64,000 nucleotides of DNA from Pandoraea terrigena. GTDB taxonomy: Bacteria > Pseudomonadota > Gammaproteobacteria > Burkholderiales > Burkholderiaceae. Below, piece after piece: positions 53,139 to 63,341 of this stretch; the stretch's first letter is position 1; each line of letters opens with the position of its first letter. The notes under the pieces are model-generated. The model saw only the letters and a list, made by a program, of their open reading frames with translations. It searched no databases and was not told the origin of the DNA. The position numbers and the translations under genes were made by a program. The DNA lies in contig NZ_CABPRU010000001.1 of assembly GCF_902459705.1 (NCBI RefSeq), positions 310,001 to 374,000 of the forward strand, in the 5' to 3' direction.

Positions 53139-53969
53139 ATGACGCAACCTTCCTTCAGTTTCGAATTCTTCCCGCCCAAGACGGCGGAGGGCGCGGAGAA
53201 GCTGCGCGCCACGCGCCAGCAACTGTTCCCGCTCGGCCCCAAGTTCGTCTCGGTGACGTTCGGTGCCGGTGGCTCCACCCAGCAGGGTACGCTTGATACG
53301 GTTGTCGAAATCCAACGCGAAGGCGTGGAGGCGGCGCCGCACCTCTCGTGCGTCGGGTCGACCCGGGACAACATCCGCGAGATTCTGCAGACGTATCGCC
53401 AGCACGGCATCCGCCACATCGTGGCGCTGCGTGGCGATCTGCCGTCGGGGATGGGGGAGATCGGCGAGTTTCGTTATGCGTCGGAACTGGTCGAGTTCAT
53501 TCGCGCCGAGACCGGCGAGTGGTTCCACATCGAGGTGGCGGCCTACCCGGAATACCATCCGCAGGCGAAGTCGCCGCGCCTGGACCTCGAGCATTTCGCG
53601 CACAAGGTGAAGGCGGGCGCGAACGCGGCCATCACGCAGTACTTCTTCAATGCGGACGCGTATTTCCGTTTCGTCGACGACGCCTCGCGCCTGGGGGTCG
53701 ACGTGCCGATCGTGCCGGGGATCATGCCGATCACCAACTATTCGCAGATGATGCGCTTCTCGGAGATGTGCGGCGCCGAAGTGCCGCGCTGGATTGCCAA
53801 GCGTCTCGAAGGTTTTGGTGATGATCGCGACTCGATCCGGGCCTTCGGGCTCGACGTGGTGACGGCGCTATGCGAGCGATTGCTCGCGCAGGGGGTGCCC
53901 GGTTTGCACTTCTATACCCTCAACGCGGCGTCGGCCACCAAAGCGATGTGGCAGCGCCTCGGACTGTAG
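53139..53969 (+). CDS. metF: 5,10-methylenetetrahydrofolate reductase
   Basis: Makes 5-methyl-THF for methionine synthase. 276 residues, TIM barrel with FAD; FEFFPPKT start, VTFGAGGST, VALRGDLPSG and GIMPITNYSQM are conserved. ATG 53139 fits the family; an ATG at 53109 overlaps the tlyA stop and would add ten residues, allowing coupling. Functionally tied to ahcY and metX in this window. Confidence 0.95.
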   Translation: MTQPSFSFEFFPPKTAEGAEKLRATRQQLFPLGPKFVSVTFGAGGSTQQGTLDTVVEIQREGVEAAPHLSCVGSTRDNIREILQTYRQHGIRHIVALRGDLPSGMGEIGEFRYASELVEFIRAETGEWFHIEVAAYPEYHPQAKSPRLDLEHFAHKVKAGANAAITQYFFNADAYFRFVDDASRLGVDVPIVPGIMPITNYSQMMRFSEMCGAEVPRWIAKRLEGFGDDRDSIRAFGLDVVTALCERLLAQGVPGLHFYTLNAASATKAMWQRLGL

Positions 53970-54175
53970 GGCGTTGTGCCATTCGTTTGCCAACCGGTGG
54001 GGGCAGTGGGAAGTCAATTCTAATCATAATTCAGCGATTTCCTAATCAAAAACACCACAAATGGGCGGTTTTCTAGGGATTTGGCGTGTTGTGACACGCG
54101 GGAAGCTTCAGTAATATCCCTCGTAGGCCCGGCGACGGACCGTTGCCGGGCGTCACACCCGATCCCGAGGAGCCC

Positions 54176-55816
54176 ATGAAACAGACCCACACCCTGCGTT
54201 TGCTTTTGGCTGCGACCTTGCTTGCCGGTGCGGCCGTGATCCGGCCCGCCGCAGCCGTCGAAATCCCGAACAAGACCCTCGTGTATTGCTCCGAGGGCAG
54301 CCCGGCCGGTTTTGATCCTGGCCAGCTCACCACCGGCACCGATTTCGATCCCGCCGATGCCATCTACAACCGCTTGATCGCGTTCAAGCCGGGCGAGACG
54401 GGGGTGATGCCCTCGCTCGCGGAGTCGTGGGACATCTCGCCGGACAACAAGATCTACACCTTCCACCTGCGCAAGGGCGTCAAGTTCCACACCACCGAGT
54501 ACTTCAAGCCCACGCGTGACTTCAACGCCGAGGACGTGAAGTTCACCTTCGATCGCATGGGCGATCGCGACATGCCCTTCCGCAAGGCCTATCCGACGGA
54601 GTTTCCGTATTTCGTCGACATGGGCCTGCAGGCCGACATCGACCGCATCGAGGTCGTCGATCCGTACACCGTTCGCTTCGTGCTGAAGAAGGTCGATGCG
54701 CCGTTCATCCAGAACCTCGCGATGCCGTTCGCGTCGATCCTCTCGAAGGAGTACGCCGACAAGCTGCTCGCGGCGAACAATCCTCGCGATATCGCGCTCA
54801 AGCCGGTGGGTACCGGTCCGTTCATCTTCCGCAGCTATACGAAGGACGCCACGCTGCGCTTCGATGGCAACAAGGAGTATTGGGACACGCGTCTGCCCCC
54901 GAAGGTCAGCAAGCTGATCTTCGCGATCACGACCGACGCCAATGTCCGCATTCAGAAGCTCAAGCGCAACGAATGCCAGGTCGCGACCTACCCGCGCCCG
55001 GCCGATGTCGATGCGCTCAAGGCGGAGATCGCGGCGCAGGGCAAGGCGTCGAAGCTCAAGATGCCGGACCAGGTCGGCTTCAACCTCGGCTACGTGGCGT
55101 ACAACGTGCAGAAGAAGCCGCTCGATCGTGTGGAGGTGCGTCGGGCGCTCGACATGGCGATCAACAAGAAGGCGATTCTCCAGTCCGTGTACGGCTCGGC
55201 CGGTCAGTTGTCGAACGGCGCGCCGATGCCGCCGACGCAATGGTCCTACGACAAGAACATCAAGTCGGCCAGTTACGACCCCGAGAAAGCCCGCGCGCTG
55301 CTCGACAAGGCGGGCGTGAAGAACATGGAAATCACGCTGTGGGCGATGCCGGTGCAACGTCCGTACAACCCGAACGGCAAGCTCATGGCCGAGATGATTC
55401 AGGCCGACTGGGCAAAGATCGGCGTGAAGGCCAATATCGTCACGTACGAGTGGGGTGAGTACATCAAGCGCGCCAAGGCGGGCGAGCACGATGCGCTGCT
55501 CATCGGATGGACCGGCGACAACGGCGATCCGGACAACTGGCTCGGCGTGCTGCTCGGCTGCGATTCGATCAACGGCAACAACTTCTCCAAGTGGTGCTAC
55601 AAGCCGTTCGACGATCTCGTGAAGCAGGCGCGCCAGACCACCGACGTGGCGTTGCGCACGAAGCTCTACACACAGGCGCAGGAGATCTTCGCGCAACAAC
55701 TGCCGTTCTCGCCCATCGCGCACTCGACGCAATACAAGCCGATGGCCACGAACGTGAAGGGCTTCAAGCTCAGCCCGTTCGGCCGCAACAGCTTCATCGG
55801 CGTGTCGCTGGAATAG
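54176..55816 (+). CDS. dppA: peptide/dipeptide ABC transporter binding protein (DppA-like)
   Basis: 546 residues: signal peptide (about 1-26, AAA) and SBP_bac_5 fold (TLVYCSEGSPAGFDPGQLTTG; YNRLIAFKPGETGVMPSLAESW). Binds dipeptides, possibly haem or delta-aminolevulinate in some species. GAGGAG precedes the ATG. Followed by strong hairpins that may raise its level over the permease genes. Confidence 0.88.
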   Translation: MKQTHTLRLLLAATLLAGAAVIRPAAAVEIPNKTLVYCSEGSPAGFDPGQLTTGTDFDPADAIYNRLIAFKPGETGVMPSLAESWDISPDNKIYTFHLRKGVKFHTTEYFKPTRDFNAEDVKFTFDRMGDRDMPFRKAYPTEFPYFVDMGLQADIDRIEVVDPYTVRFVLKKVDAPFIQNLAMPFASILSKEYADKLLAANNPRDIALKPVGTGPFIFRSYTKDATLRFDGNKEYWDTRLPPKVSKLIFAITTDANVRIQKLKRNECQVATYPRPADVDALKAEIAAQGKASKLKMPDQVGFNLGYVAYNVQKKPLDRVEVRRALDMAINKKAILQSVYGSAGQLSNGAPMPPTQWSYDKNIKSASYDPEKARALLDKAGVKNMEITLWAMPVQRPYNPNGKLMAEMIQADWAKIGVKANIVTYEWGEYIKRAKAGEHDALLIGWTGDNGDPDNWLGVLLGCDSINGNNFSKWCYKPFDDLVKQARQTTDVALRTKLYTQAQEIFAQQLPFSPIAHSTQYKPMATNVKGFKLSPFGRNSFIGVSLE

Positions 55817-55824
55817 GTCGTCCG

Positions 55825-55932
55825 GCGTGATGCAATGACGAACGGTTCCGGCTGACGCAGGGCACCGGTCGCCGCCCGCCGTCATTGCGGTATCACGCAG
55901 GCAGGCTTGGCCGCCGCGCCCGAGCCTGCCTG
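55825..55932 (+). repeat. two strong hairpins between dppA and dppB
   Basis: First stem: 55825-55840 pairs with 55880-55898, sixteen base pairs with a 3-base bulge. Second: CAGGCAGGCT (55898-55907) with AGCCTGCCTG (55923-55932), ten perfect pairs. Neither has a T-run, so they may stabilise the dppA mRNA 3' end or give partial termination. Confidence 0.7.
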
Positions 55933-56036
55933 TCGCAACAGGACAAAGGATTGTCCACGATCGATTCACGCGGCACAGTGCCGCCCGTCCCTGCGCCGGG
56001 GGCGGGCGGTGCGCGAAGCCCCCACGGAACCCTCCT

Positions 56037-57041
56037 ATGCTGAGATTCGTCCTGAGACGACTGGGCATGGTGATCCCGACATTCATCGGCATCACTGTCC
56101 TGGCGTTCGCGCTGATTCACCTGATTCCCGGCGATCCGATCGAAGTGCTCGTGGGCGAGCGAAATCTCGACCCCGTCATGCATGCCGAGGCGATGAAGCG
56201 CCTGGGTCTCGATCAACCGCTCACCACGCAATATCTTGTCTATCTGAAGCACGCGGCACAGGGCGACCTCGGGCGCTCCATCGTCACCAACGAAGGCGTG
56301 CTTCACGAGTTCTTCGCTCGCTTTCCCGCGACACTCGAACTCGCCCTGTGCGCGATGATCTTTGCGCTCGCCGTGGGCTTGCCCGCGGGCGTGGCGGCGT
56401 CGCTGCGGCGCGGCAAGATGCTCGATCACACGACGATGGGCGCCGCGCTCACGGGCTATTCCATGCCCATCTTCTGGTGGGGTCTGCTGCTCATCATGCT
56501 GTTCTCCGTCTACCTGCAATGGACCCCAGTGTCCGGGCGCATCGGGGTGGAGTACGACGTGCCGCACGTGACCGGCTTCATGCTCATCGACACCTTGCTC
56601 TCAGGCGAAGAAGGGGCATTCAGCTCTGCGGTGAGTCACCTGATCCTGCCGACGATCGTGCTCGGCACCGTGCCGCTCGCGGTCATCGCCCGCATGACGC
56701 GCTCGGCCATGCTCGAAGTGCTGCGCGAGGACTACATTCGCACGGCGCGCGCGAAGGGGCTCTCGCCGTGGCGCGTGATCGTCGTGCATGCGCTGCGCAA
56801 TGCGCTGATTCCGGTCATCACCGTGATCGGTCTGCAAGTCGGCGCGCTGCTCGCCGGTGCGGTGCTCACCGAGAACGTGTTCTCGTGGCCCGGTATCGGC
56901 AAATGGCTGATCGACGCCATTCTGCGGCGCGACTATCCGGTGGTGCAGGGCGGCATTCTGCTCATCGCGACGGGCGTGATCCTGGTCAACCTGCTGGTCG
57001 ACGTGCTCTATGGCGTCGTCAACCCGCGCATCCGGCACTGA
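56037..57041 (+). CDS. dppB: dipeptide ABC transporter permease DppB
   Basis: 334 residues, six helices; starts MLRFVLRRLGMVIPTFIGIT and has the inner-membrane EAA-like loop LREDYIRTARAKGLSPWRVI. Second gene of the dpp operon, 220 bases after dppA. Confidence 0.92.
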   Translation: MLRFVLRRLGMVIPTFIGITVLAFALIHLIPGDPIEVLVGERNLDPVMHAEAMKRLGLDQPLTTQYLVYLKHAAQGDLGRSIVTNEGVLHEFFARFPATLELALCAMIFALAVGLPAGVAASLRRGKMLDHTTMGAALTGYSMPIFWWGLLLIMLFSVYLQWTPVSGRIGVEYDVPHVTGFMLIDTLLSGEEGAFSSAVSHLILPTIVLGTVPLAVIARMTRSAMLEVLREDYIRTARAKGLSPWRVIVVHALRNALIPVITVIGLQVGALLAGAVLTENVFSWPGIGKWLIDAILRRDYPVVQGGILLIATGVILVNLLVDVLYGVVNPRIRH

Positions 57042-57053
57042 CGGAGGTCAATC

Positions 57054-57974
57054 ATGAGTGACACACCGGCTACGCTGCCGCCTCCCGCCGCCGTGACGGC
57101 AACACCACGTGCGCGTTTGTTCCGGGAGTTCCTGCGCAGCTTCACGGTGAACCGTGGCGCAACGGCCGCGGCCATCATACTGTTGTCGATGTTCGTGGCG
57201 GCGATTTTCGCGCCGTGGATCGCACCGCACAGTCCCATCGAGCAATATCGCGACTTCGTGAAGATTCCGCCCGCGTGGTTCGAGGGCGGTAACCTTCAGT
57301 TCCTGCTCGGGACCGACGAGGCCGGTCGCGACATACTTTCGCGACTGATCTACGGCGCACGCCTGTCGTTCTGGATCGGCCTGTCGTCGGTGGTGCTCTC
57401 GCTGATTCCGGGCATTCTGCTCGGGCTGCTGGCGGCGTTCTTTCCGCGCTGGCTCGACACGCCGATCATGCGGCTGATGGACATGATGATGGCGCTGCCA
57501 TCGCTGTTGCTGGCGGTGGCCGTGGTTGCCGTGATCGGCCCGGGCCTCGCCAACACGACCATCGCCATCGCGATCGTGACGTTGCCGGCCTATGTGCGTC
57601 TGACGCGCGCGGCTGCGATCGGCGAGTTGCAGCGAGAGTACGTCATTGCCTCACGTATGGCGGGGGCGGGCACCTTGCGGCTGATGTTCTCGACGGTGCT
57701 GCCGAACTGCGCGGCGCCGCTCATCGTGCAGGCCACGCTCAGTTTCTCGGTGGCCATTCTCGATGCGGCGGCGCTCGGCTTTCTCGGCTTGGGCGTGCAA
57801 CCGCCGCTCGCCGAGTGGGGCTCGATGCTCGCCTCCGCGCGCGACTATATGGAAAGTGCCTGGTGGATCGTGACGCTGCCGGGACTTGCGATCGTCATCT
57901 CGGTCCTCGCCATCAATCTGGTCGGTGACGGCCTGCGCGATGCACTCGACCCCAAACTGAAACGAATCGCATGA
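57054..57974 (+). CDS. dppC: dipeptide ABC transporter permease DppC
   Basis: 306 residues with N-terminal cytoplasmic OppC segment, six helices, [21 protein letters not shown] and [25 protein letters not shown] before the ATG; the stop overlaps dppD by four bases. Confidence 0.92.
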   Translation: MSDTPATLPPPAAVTATPRARLFREFLRSFTVNRGATAAAIILLSMFVAAIFAPWIAPHSPIEQYRDFVKIPPAWFEGGNLQFLLGTDEAGRDILSRLIYGARLSFWIGLSSVVLSLIPGILLGLLAAFFPRWLDTPIMRLMDMMMALPSLLLAVAVVAVIGPGLANTTIAIAIVTLPAYVRLTRAAAIGELQREYVIASRMAGAGTLRLMFSTVLPNCAAPLIVQATLSFSVAILDAAALGFLGLGVQPPLAEWGSMLASARDYMESAWWIVTLPGLAIVISVLAINLVGDGLRDALDPKLKRIA

Positions 57975-58975
57975 GTCTGCTCTCCATTCGAAATCTTTCG
58001 GTCGACTTCGATGGCGCGCGCGCCGTCGAGGCCATCGACCTCGACGTCGCCCAGGGCGAAATTCTTGGCGTGGTCGGCGAATCCGGTTCGGGCAAGAGCG
58101 TGACGATGCTCGCGCTCATGGGGCTGGTCGACGCGCCGGGCCGCGTGCGTGCCGATGAAGTGCGCTTCGACGGTCGCGATCTGCTGCGCGCGTCGGCGCG
58201 CGAGCGGCGCGGCATCGTCGGGCGTGACGTGTCGATGATTTTCCAGGACGCGCTCTCCAGCCTGAACCCCAGCTACACCGTTGGCTACCAGATCGGCGAG
58301 GTGTTGCGCCGTCACATGGGGCTGCGTGGGCGTGCGTTGCGCGATCGCGTGGTCGAGTTGCTCGAGCAGGTCGAGATTCCCGATGCCGCGACCCGCATCG
58401 GGGCGTATCCGCATCAACTCTCCGGCGGGATGAACCAGCGGGTGATGATCGCGATGGCGATTGCCTGCCGCCCGAAGCTGTTGATTGCCGACGAGCCGAC
58501 CACTGCGCTCGACGTGACCATCCAGGCGCAGATCATGGCCTTGCTGCTGCAGTTGCAGAAGGATCACGGCATGGCGCTCGTGCTGATTTCGCACGATCTC
58601 GCCGTGGTGGCCGAGGTTGCGCACCGGGTGACGGTCATGTATGCCGGGCAGGTGATCGAGGACCAGCAGGTGCCGGCACTGTTCGATGCTCCGCATCATC
58701 CCTACACGGAAGCGTTGCTCGCGGCGATTCCCGAGCACAACCGGGGCGTCAGGCGACTGCGCACGTTGCCCGGCGTGGTGCCGGGGCGCGACGATCGACC
58801 GGCGGGATGCCTGCTATCGCCGCGGTGTCCGTATGCCGACGACCATTGCCGCATGGTGCCGCCTGCGCTGACGCCCTACCTCGGGCCGGAAGCGGCGGAT
58901 TCGCCGCAGGTGCGATGCTTCAAGCCGCTGCCGCATGCGGTGGCGGTCGAACCGACGACGGGAGGTGCGCCATGA
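57971..58975 (+). CDS. dppD: dipeptide ABC transporter ATPase DppD
   Basis: 334 residues. Walker [15 protein letters not shown], signature [15 protein letters not shown], Walker [14 protein letters not shown], and the C-terminal oligopeptide-family cysteine region ([14 protein letters not shown]) that binds a [4Fe-4S] cluster in relatives. Overlaps dppF. Confidence 0.92.
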   Translation: MSLLSIRNLSVDFDGARAVEAIDLDVAQGEILGVVGESGSGKSVTMLALMGLVDAPGRVRADEVRFDGRDLLRASARERRGIVGRDVSMIFQDALSSLNPSYTVGYQIGEVLRRHMGLRGRALRDRVVELLEQVEIPDAATRIGAYPHQLSGGMNQRVMIAMAIACRPKLLIADEPTTALDVTIQAQIMALLLQLQKDHGMALVLISHDLAVVAEVAHRVTVMYAGQVIEDQQVPALFDAPHHPYTEALLAAIPEHNRGVRRLRTLPGVVPGRDDRPAGCLLSPRCPYADDHCRMVPPALTPYLGPEAADSPQVRCFKPLPHAVAVEPTTGGAP

Positions 58976-60006
58976 GTGAAACCGTTTTCGCGGCACCGCC
59001 GGGGATGCCGTCGGCGCCGACGGCGGACGATGCCGGGCGCGCGGTGCTGGCCGCGCAGGAGTTGACGCGCTTCTACTCGGTGAACCAGGGTTTCATGCGC
59101 CCGCAAGCCACCGTCAAGGCGCTCAACGGCGTGTCGTTCACGCTGGCTGCCGGCCGCACGCTGGCCGTGGTCGGCGAATCGGGGTGCGGCAAATCGACGC
59201 TGGCACGGGTGTTGACATTGATCGAGGCGCCGACGTCCGGGAGACTCATGGTCGACGCGACCGAGACCACGGCGGCGTCGGCAGGCGATCTGGCGCCGCT
59301 GCGCACGCGCATCCAGATGGTGTTCCAGAACCCGTATGCGTCGCTCAACCCGCGCAAGACGGTGGGACAGGCACTCGACGAGCCGCTGGCCATCAATACC
59401 TCGGCGAGCCGCGCCGAGCGAGGCGAGACGATTGCGGCGATGATGCGCACCGTGGGTTTGCGGCCGGAACATGTGGCGCGCTATCCGCACATGTTCTCGG
59501 GCGGGCAGCGGCAGCGGGTGGCGATTGCGCGGGCGATGATCCTGTCGCCGGCCATCGTGGTCGCGGACGAGCCGGTTTCGGCCCTGGATGTCTCAATTCA
59601 GGCACAGATCCTGAATCTTTTCATGGATTTGCAGGACCGATACGCGACGAGTTACGTGTTCGTGTCGCATAATCTCGCGGTGGTCGAGCATGTGGCCGAC
59701 GACGTCATGGTGATGTATCTCGGCCGCGCGGTCGAACACGGTCCCAAGGCCGCCGTGTTCGGCAAGCCGCTGCATCCGTACACCAAGGCGCTGATGTCCG
59801 CCACGCCGGCGATCAAGGCCGCCGAGCGGCGCGTGAAGATTCCGCTGATCGGCGAGCTGCCGTCGCCGTTGCGGCCGCCACCGGGGTGTGCGTTTGCACC
59901 GCGCTGCCCGTACGCGATAGACCGTTGCCGAGAAGAAGTGCCGACATTGCGCAAGCTCGACGGGCGTCTGGTGGCGTGCCATCGGGTTGAAGACATTGAG
60001 GGATGA
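58972..60006 (+). CDS. dppF: dipeptide ABC transporter ATPase DppF
   Basis: 344 residues. Walker [15 protein letters not shown], signature [15 protein letters not shown], Walker [13 protein letters not shown], cysteine region [17 protein letters not shown] inside the dppD stop; its own stop overlaps the TraB/GumN ATG. Confidence 0.92.
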   Translation: MSETVFAAPPGMPSAPTADDAGRAVLAAQELTRFYSVNQGFMRPQATVKALNGVSFTLAAGRTLAVVGESGCGKSTLARVLTLIEAPTSGRLMVDATETTAASAGDLAPLRTRIQMVFQNPYASLNPRKTVGQALDEPLAINTSASRAERGETIAAMMRTVGLRPEHVARYPHMFSGGQRQRVAIARAMILSPAIVVADEPVSALDVSIQAQILNLFMDLQDRYATSYVFVSHNLAVVEHVADDVMVMYLGRAVEHGPKAAVFGKPLHPYTKALMSATPAIKAAERRVKIPLIGELPSPLRPPPGCAFAPRCPYAIDRCREEVPTLRKLDGRLVACHRVEDIEG

Positions 60007-61004
60007 CGAGATTGGGTGGACCACCACGCGCGACGTATGTGAGTCGGGGCGTTGCTTTGGCTGGCTGGCTGCTCGGTTGCCTGCTGATAACGTTCGCCAT
60101 CACGCTGGATGCGGCGTCGCCGGTGACGCCGCGCGCCGTGGCGCTGCGCCCGCTGCCGCTGGTCGTCCCCGAGCCGGGCGAATCGCCGCCCGGCGCCAAT
60201 CTCCCGTTCTACGAAGCCCGCAAGGGCGACATGACCATCTACGTGATGGGCACCCTGCATGTCGGCAAGCCGGACGACTACCCGTTTCGCAAAGTCGTTG
60301 TCGACGCGCTGCGCGTGTCGGCGGTGGTGGCGTTCGAGTTGTCGCCCGACGACCTGACGATGTCCCAGGACGACGTCCAGAAGTACGGCATGTGTCCCCG
60401 CGCCTGTCTGCCGAGGCTGATCCCGGCGCCGCTGTGGCGTAAGCTGCGCGCGCGTCTCAAGGGCAATCCGGCGATGCTCTCCGAGATTCGTCACATGCGC
60501 CCGTGGCTGGCGGCGCTGCTCGTCGAGACGCTGGACTCGATGGGGGCCGATCTCCAGACGGAGTACGGCACCGAGAATCAGTTGGAGAATATCTATCGCG
60601 GCCGCATCGTCGGTCTCGAATCGCTGGCGGAGCAGATGGATGCCTTCACCGGTCTCACGTCGGCCCAGCAGAACGAACTGTTGGCGCAGGAGTTGGTGCT
60701 CACGCCGAAGACGGCAACGGCGCAGGTGGAGGAATTGCACCGCCTGTGGCGCGCGGGGGATGCCGAGCTGGTGTTCGACTGGTCGCAGAGCAAGGCGGCG
60801 CAAGTGCGGCGCAACGTGGCACTGGCCGACGCCATTGACGAGCGCATCCTGTACTCGCGCAATCGACGTTTTCTGGCGCGCATGCTCTTTCTGGCGGACC
60901 CGGGCAAGCCGGTTTTCGTCGCCATCGGCACGCTCCATCTCGGCGGCCCGCATGGGGTGCTGCAACTGCTGCGCGAGCATGGGTTTTCCGTGGCGCAGCG
61001 GTAG
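60003..61004 (+). CDS. TraB/GumN family protein
   Basis: 333 residues with an N-terminal hydrophobic segment (about 16-36) and the TraB/GumN fold: GTLHVGKPDDYPF near the start and FVAIGTLHLGGPHGVLQLL at the end. The paired GTLH motifs hold probable metal/active-site residues; family members are related to Tiki-type metalloproteases. Coupled to dppF by ATGA, so perhaps an envelope peptidase or modifier tied to peptide uptake. Confidence 0.8.
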   Translation: MTRLGGPPRATYVSRGVALAGWLLGCLLITFAITLDAASPVTPRAVALRPLPLVVPEPGESPPGANLPFYEARKGDMTIYVMGTLHVGKPDDYPFRKVVVDALRVSAVVAFELSPDDLTMSQDDVQKYGMCPRACLPRLIPAPLWRKLRARLKGNPAMLSEIRHMRPWLAALLVETLDSMGADLQTEYGTENQLENIYRGRIVGLESLAEQMDAFTGLTSAQQNELLAQELVLTPKTATAQVEELHRLWRAGDAELVFDWSQSKAAQVRRNVALADAIDERILYSRNRRFLARMLFLADPGKPVFVAIGTLHLGGPHGVLQLLREHGFSVAQR

Positions 61005-61026
61005 TCTGAAGCGGACATGAGATGGA

Positions 61027-61052
61027 CGGGCGATCCCGCTAGGAATCGCCCG
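61027..61052. repeat. hairpin after the dpp operon
   Basis: CGGGCGAT (61027-61034) and ATCGCCCG (61045-61052) with a 10-base loop and no T-run. It lies 23 bases after the TraB/GumN stop and probably marks the end of the operon. Confidence 0.55.
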
Positions 61053-61151
61053 AGAAACAAGCCCACCCGATTGACTCCACCCATCCCTGACGATTAATTT
61101 GGTAACACTCGTGTGAGTGGCCCCCCGCCCAAATCCCCGTCAGGAGTCACG

Positions 61152-61562
61152 ATGCCCATTGTCGATCAAGGCACCGATCGCTTCGCGCGCCAAGCGCCGA
61201 CGCATGCCATTCCCGCCACGTCCTTCACGTCCTTCACGTCCTCTAAGTCCTCCACGTCCTCTGAGCATTACGCGCTCGGCGTCGAAGAAGAAGCGCAGAT
61301 CCTCTACGACGCGACGATCCGCGGACTTGCCGACGTGGCCGCCGGCCGCAAGCTGCCCGGCGAAGTCGTCAAAACAGGCTGCTCAATCGACCTTAACCCA
61401 GCGTATTTCGAGTCCCCGCATGATCCCGGCGAGATCCATGTCGACGAGTTTGTGGGCATCCTCATGGGGCTTCGGGATGCCGATGCGGGGCGCACAGTCC
61501 CTGACGAGGTGGTCAGTGCCCAGTTCGCCGAATATAGTCGGAGGCTGTTGGATACGCGGTGA
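61152..61562 (+). CDS. type II antitoxin candidate with duplicated toxin-binding motif
   Basis: 136 residues. Residues ~24-38 are a Ser/Thr/Phe repeat encoded by five 9-bp units. Two copies of a G-L-x-D-x-x-A-G-R-x-(V/L)-P-x-E-V-V motif follow (about residues 57-72 and 106-121), a pattern like the C-terminal toxin-binding tail of RelB/ParD-type antitoxins. No ribbon-helix-helix DNA-binding part is obvious. GTCAGGAG precedes the ATG. Stop overlaps the toxin start (GTGA). Confidence 0.72.
   Translation: MPIVDQGTDRFARQAPTHAIPATSFTSFTSSKSSTSSEHYALGVEEEAQILYDATIRGLADVAAGRKLPGEVVKTGCSIDLNPAYFESPHDPGEIHVDEFVGILMGLRDADAGRTVPDEVVSAQFAEYSRRLLDTR
61221..61265 (+). repeat. five 9-bp tandem units inside the antitoxin gene
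   Basis: TCCTTCACG twice, then TCCTCTAAG, TCCTCCACG and TCCTCTGAG, coding for SFT/SFT/SSK/SST/SSE. Copy number could vary without breaking the frame. Confidence 0.8.
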
Positions 61563-61861
61563 GTGTGACGATTCGACGGTCGGACTATGCCCTGCGCGAA
61601 CGTGTCATCCTCTGGAACCAATTGTCGAATGCCAGTCCCGGCGCCGCGTTGAACCTGAATGTGTCCGTGGAGCGCGCGCTTAGGAATCTGCGGCGTTTCC
61701 CGGCGATGGGACGTCCGCACAATGCAGGGAACGCCCGGGTGTTAGTGCCCCATAAACACTACAAACTGATCTACCGATTGAAGGAGAACGCAGTCACCAT
61801 CCTGTCATTGCACAACGTCAGTCGTCCCTGGCCTCCTAAGGACTCCCCATTCCACGACTGA
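61559..61861 (+). CDS. ParE/RelE-superfamily toxin
   Basis: 100 residues ending in the typical ParE C-terminal strands: FPAMGRPHNAGNARVLVPHKHYKLIYRL then TILSLHNVSRPWP. GTG start chosen because it overlaps the antitoxin stop (GTGA), the usual coupled layout. Target (gyrase as for ParE, or mRNA as for RelE) cannot be decided, but the R-x-L-V-P-x-x-x-Y-x-L-I-Y pattern fits ParE better. Confidence 0.82.
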   Translation: MSVTIRRSDYALRERVILWNQLSNASPGAALNLNVSVERALRNLRRFPAMGRPHNAGNARVLVPHKHYKLIYRLKENAVTILSLHNVSRPWPPKDSPFHD

Positions 61862-61893
61862 CGTATTCCCGGCCGGCGGCTTCGTGCGTTACC

Positions 61894-62532
61894 TCAAGCC
61901 AGCATCCCCCGCGCCTCGATAAAACTGATGATCTCCTGAAGGCCTTTGCCTTCCCTCATGTTCCCCATGACGAACGGACGCATGCCGCGCATCTTCTGCG
62001 TGTCCGAACGCATGACGTCGAGCGAGGCCCCGACGTAGGGGGCGAGATCGGTCTTGTTGATGACGAGGAGATCGGATTTGGTGATGCCGGGGCCGCCCTT
62101 GCGCGGGATCTTCTCGCCACCGGCCACATCGATCACGTAGATCGTGAGGTCCGAGAGTTCGGGGCTGAACGTGGCCGCGAGGTTGTCACCGCCCGATTCG
62201 ATGAAGACCACATCGGCGTCGGGGAAGCGTTCGAGCATGCGCTCGACGGCTTCGAGGTTGATCGACGCATCTTCGCGGATGGCCGTGTGCGGGCAACCGC
62301 CCGTCTCGACGCCAAGGATGCGCTCGGGCGCCAGCGCGCCGGCCACCGTGAGCAGACGCTGGTCTTCCTTCGTATAGATGTCGTTGGTGATGACGACGAG
62401 ATCGTAGCGCTCGCGCATGGCTTTGCAGAGCATCTCGGTCAAGGTGGTCTTGCCGGAGCCGACCGGGCCTCCGATGCCGACACGCAGCGGTGGATTCTTC
62501 TTGGTACGACGGGCGTTGGCAGAAGTCGTCAT
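61894..62532 (-). CDS. ureG: urease accessory GTPase UreG
   Basis: Drives GTP-dependent nickel insertion into urease with UreE, UreF and UreD/H. 212 residues: P-loop [13 protein letters not shown], the nickel-binding CPH motif ([11 protein letters not shown]), [17 protein letters not shown] and [13 protein letters not shown] 62532 matches the family; the longer upstream frame does not. 83 bases after ureF on the minus strand. Confidence 0.96.
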   Translation of the reverse strand: MTTSANARRTKKNPPLRVGIGGPVGSGKTTLTEMLCKAMRERYDLVVITNDIYTKEDQRLLTVAGALAPERILGVETGGCPHTAIREDASINLEAVERMLERFPDADVVFIESGGDNLAATFSPELSDLTIYVIDVAGGEKIPRKGGPGITKSDLLVINKTDLAPYVGASLDVMRSDTQKMRGMRPFVMGNMREGKGLQEIISFIEARGMLA

Positions 62533-62615
62533 GGCGAATGTCGTGGGTGGCGGAGAAAAGGGGGAGATGACGAAGTCGTGAAATGGAGAAAATCGAGGAT
62601 GCGACGAATCGCGTC

Positions 62616-63341
62616 TCACGAACGGAACAAGCGTGAATACTGTGTCTCGTGCCGCGACGCGAGAATGGCGAGCGCCGGGGAGAACGTATTGATCTGGTCG
62701 TCAGGCAACGATGCCGCTCGATGGGCCGCGGCCACTACGCGAGGACGCAATGCCACGATCACACGTTGCGCGGCCAATTGTCCGAGCGGCACGGCCTTGA
62801 GCGCGCCGGCCACCTGGTTCTCGAGCCAACTGAACGCGTAAGCGACGAGCGTGTCCGCCAGCGGGGCGCCGTGCGTCAACGCCGCAAAGGCGAAGGCCGT
62901 CGGCAGCGCAATCGGACGTAGCGAGGACAGGTGCTCCCGCTGTCCCGGATCCCCCCATTCGAGAGAGAGCGCCAGTTGCGTGAGCGACCAGCCCATCTGC
63001 TCGGTTTCCGCACGCAGCTCGGCCGCCTCGCGAGTCGCGAGTAGCCAATCGTTCACACGGGTGAGCGATGCGATGTCCCCCGCTCGCCAGTGGCGCCACT
63101 GCCGAGCGAGCAGCGCCATCTCGCCCGTCGTGAAAACACCGTCGAGCTGGCTGGCAATCCAACGCTCGGCGCTTGGGGCATCGTGAATGATGCCGTGCTC
63201 AACCGCGGCCTCGAGGCCTTGCGAATAGCTGAACGCCCCGATGGGCAGTGCCGGGGAGGCGAGATGCAGCAGTGCAGCGAGCGACTGCAACGGCGCCGCG
63301 GCAACCGGTTCAGTGAGAGGGCTGGCCAGACTTGCCGTCAT
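62616..63341 (-). CDS. ureF: urease accessory protein UreF
   Basis: 241 residues, all-helical. [28 protein letters not shown] is the UreF signature, and the Arg/Ser-rich end ([12 protein letters not shown]) is the conserved tail that contacts UreG/UreD. Its start lies 32 bases inside the ureE coding region. Confidence 0.95.
   Translation of the reverse strand: MTASLASPLTEPVAAAPLQSLAALLHLASPALPIGAFSYSQGLEAAVEHGIIHDAPSAERWIASQLDGVFTTGEMALLARQWRHWRAGDIASLTRVNDWLLATREAAELRAETEQMGWSLTQLALSLEWGDPGQREHLSSLRPIALPTAFAFAALTHGAPLADTLVAYAFSWLENQVAGALKAVPLGQLAAQRVIVALRPRVVAAAHRAASLPDDQINTFSPALAILASRHETQYSRLFRS

Noticed and set aside
54084-54099. GCGTGT-TGTG-ACACGC before dppA as an operator
   Set aside because: A short 6-bp hairpin with no second copy or regulator nearby; could be chance.
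61221-61265. Short direct repeats as a possible CRISPR-like array
   Set aside because: Units are 9 bp, contiguous, without spacers and in frame within a gene.
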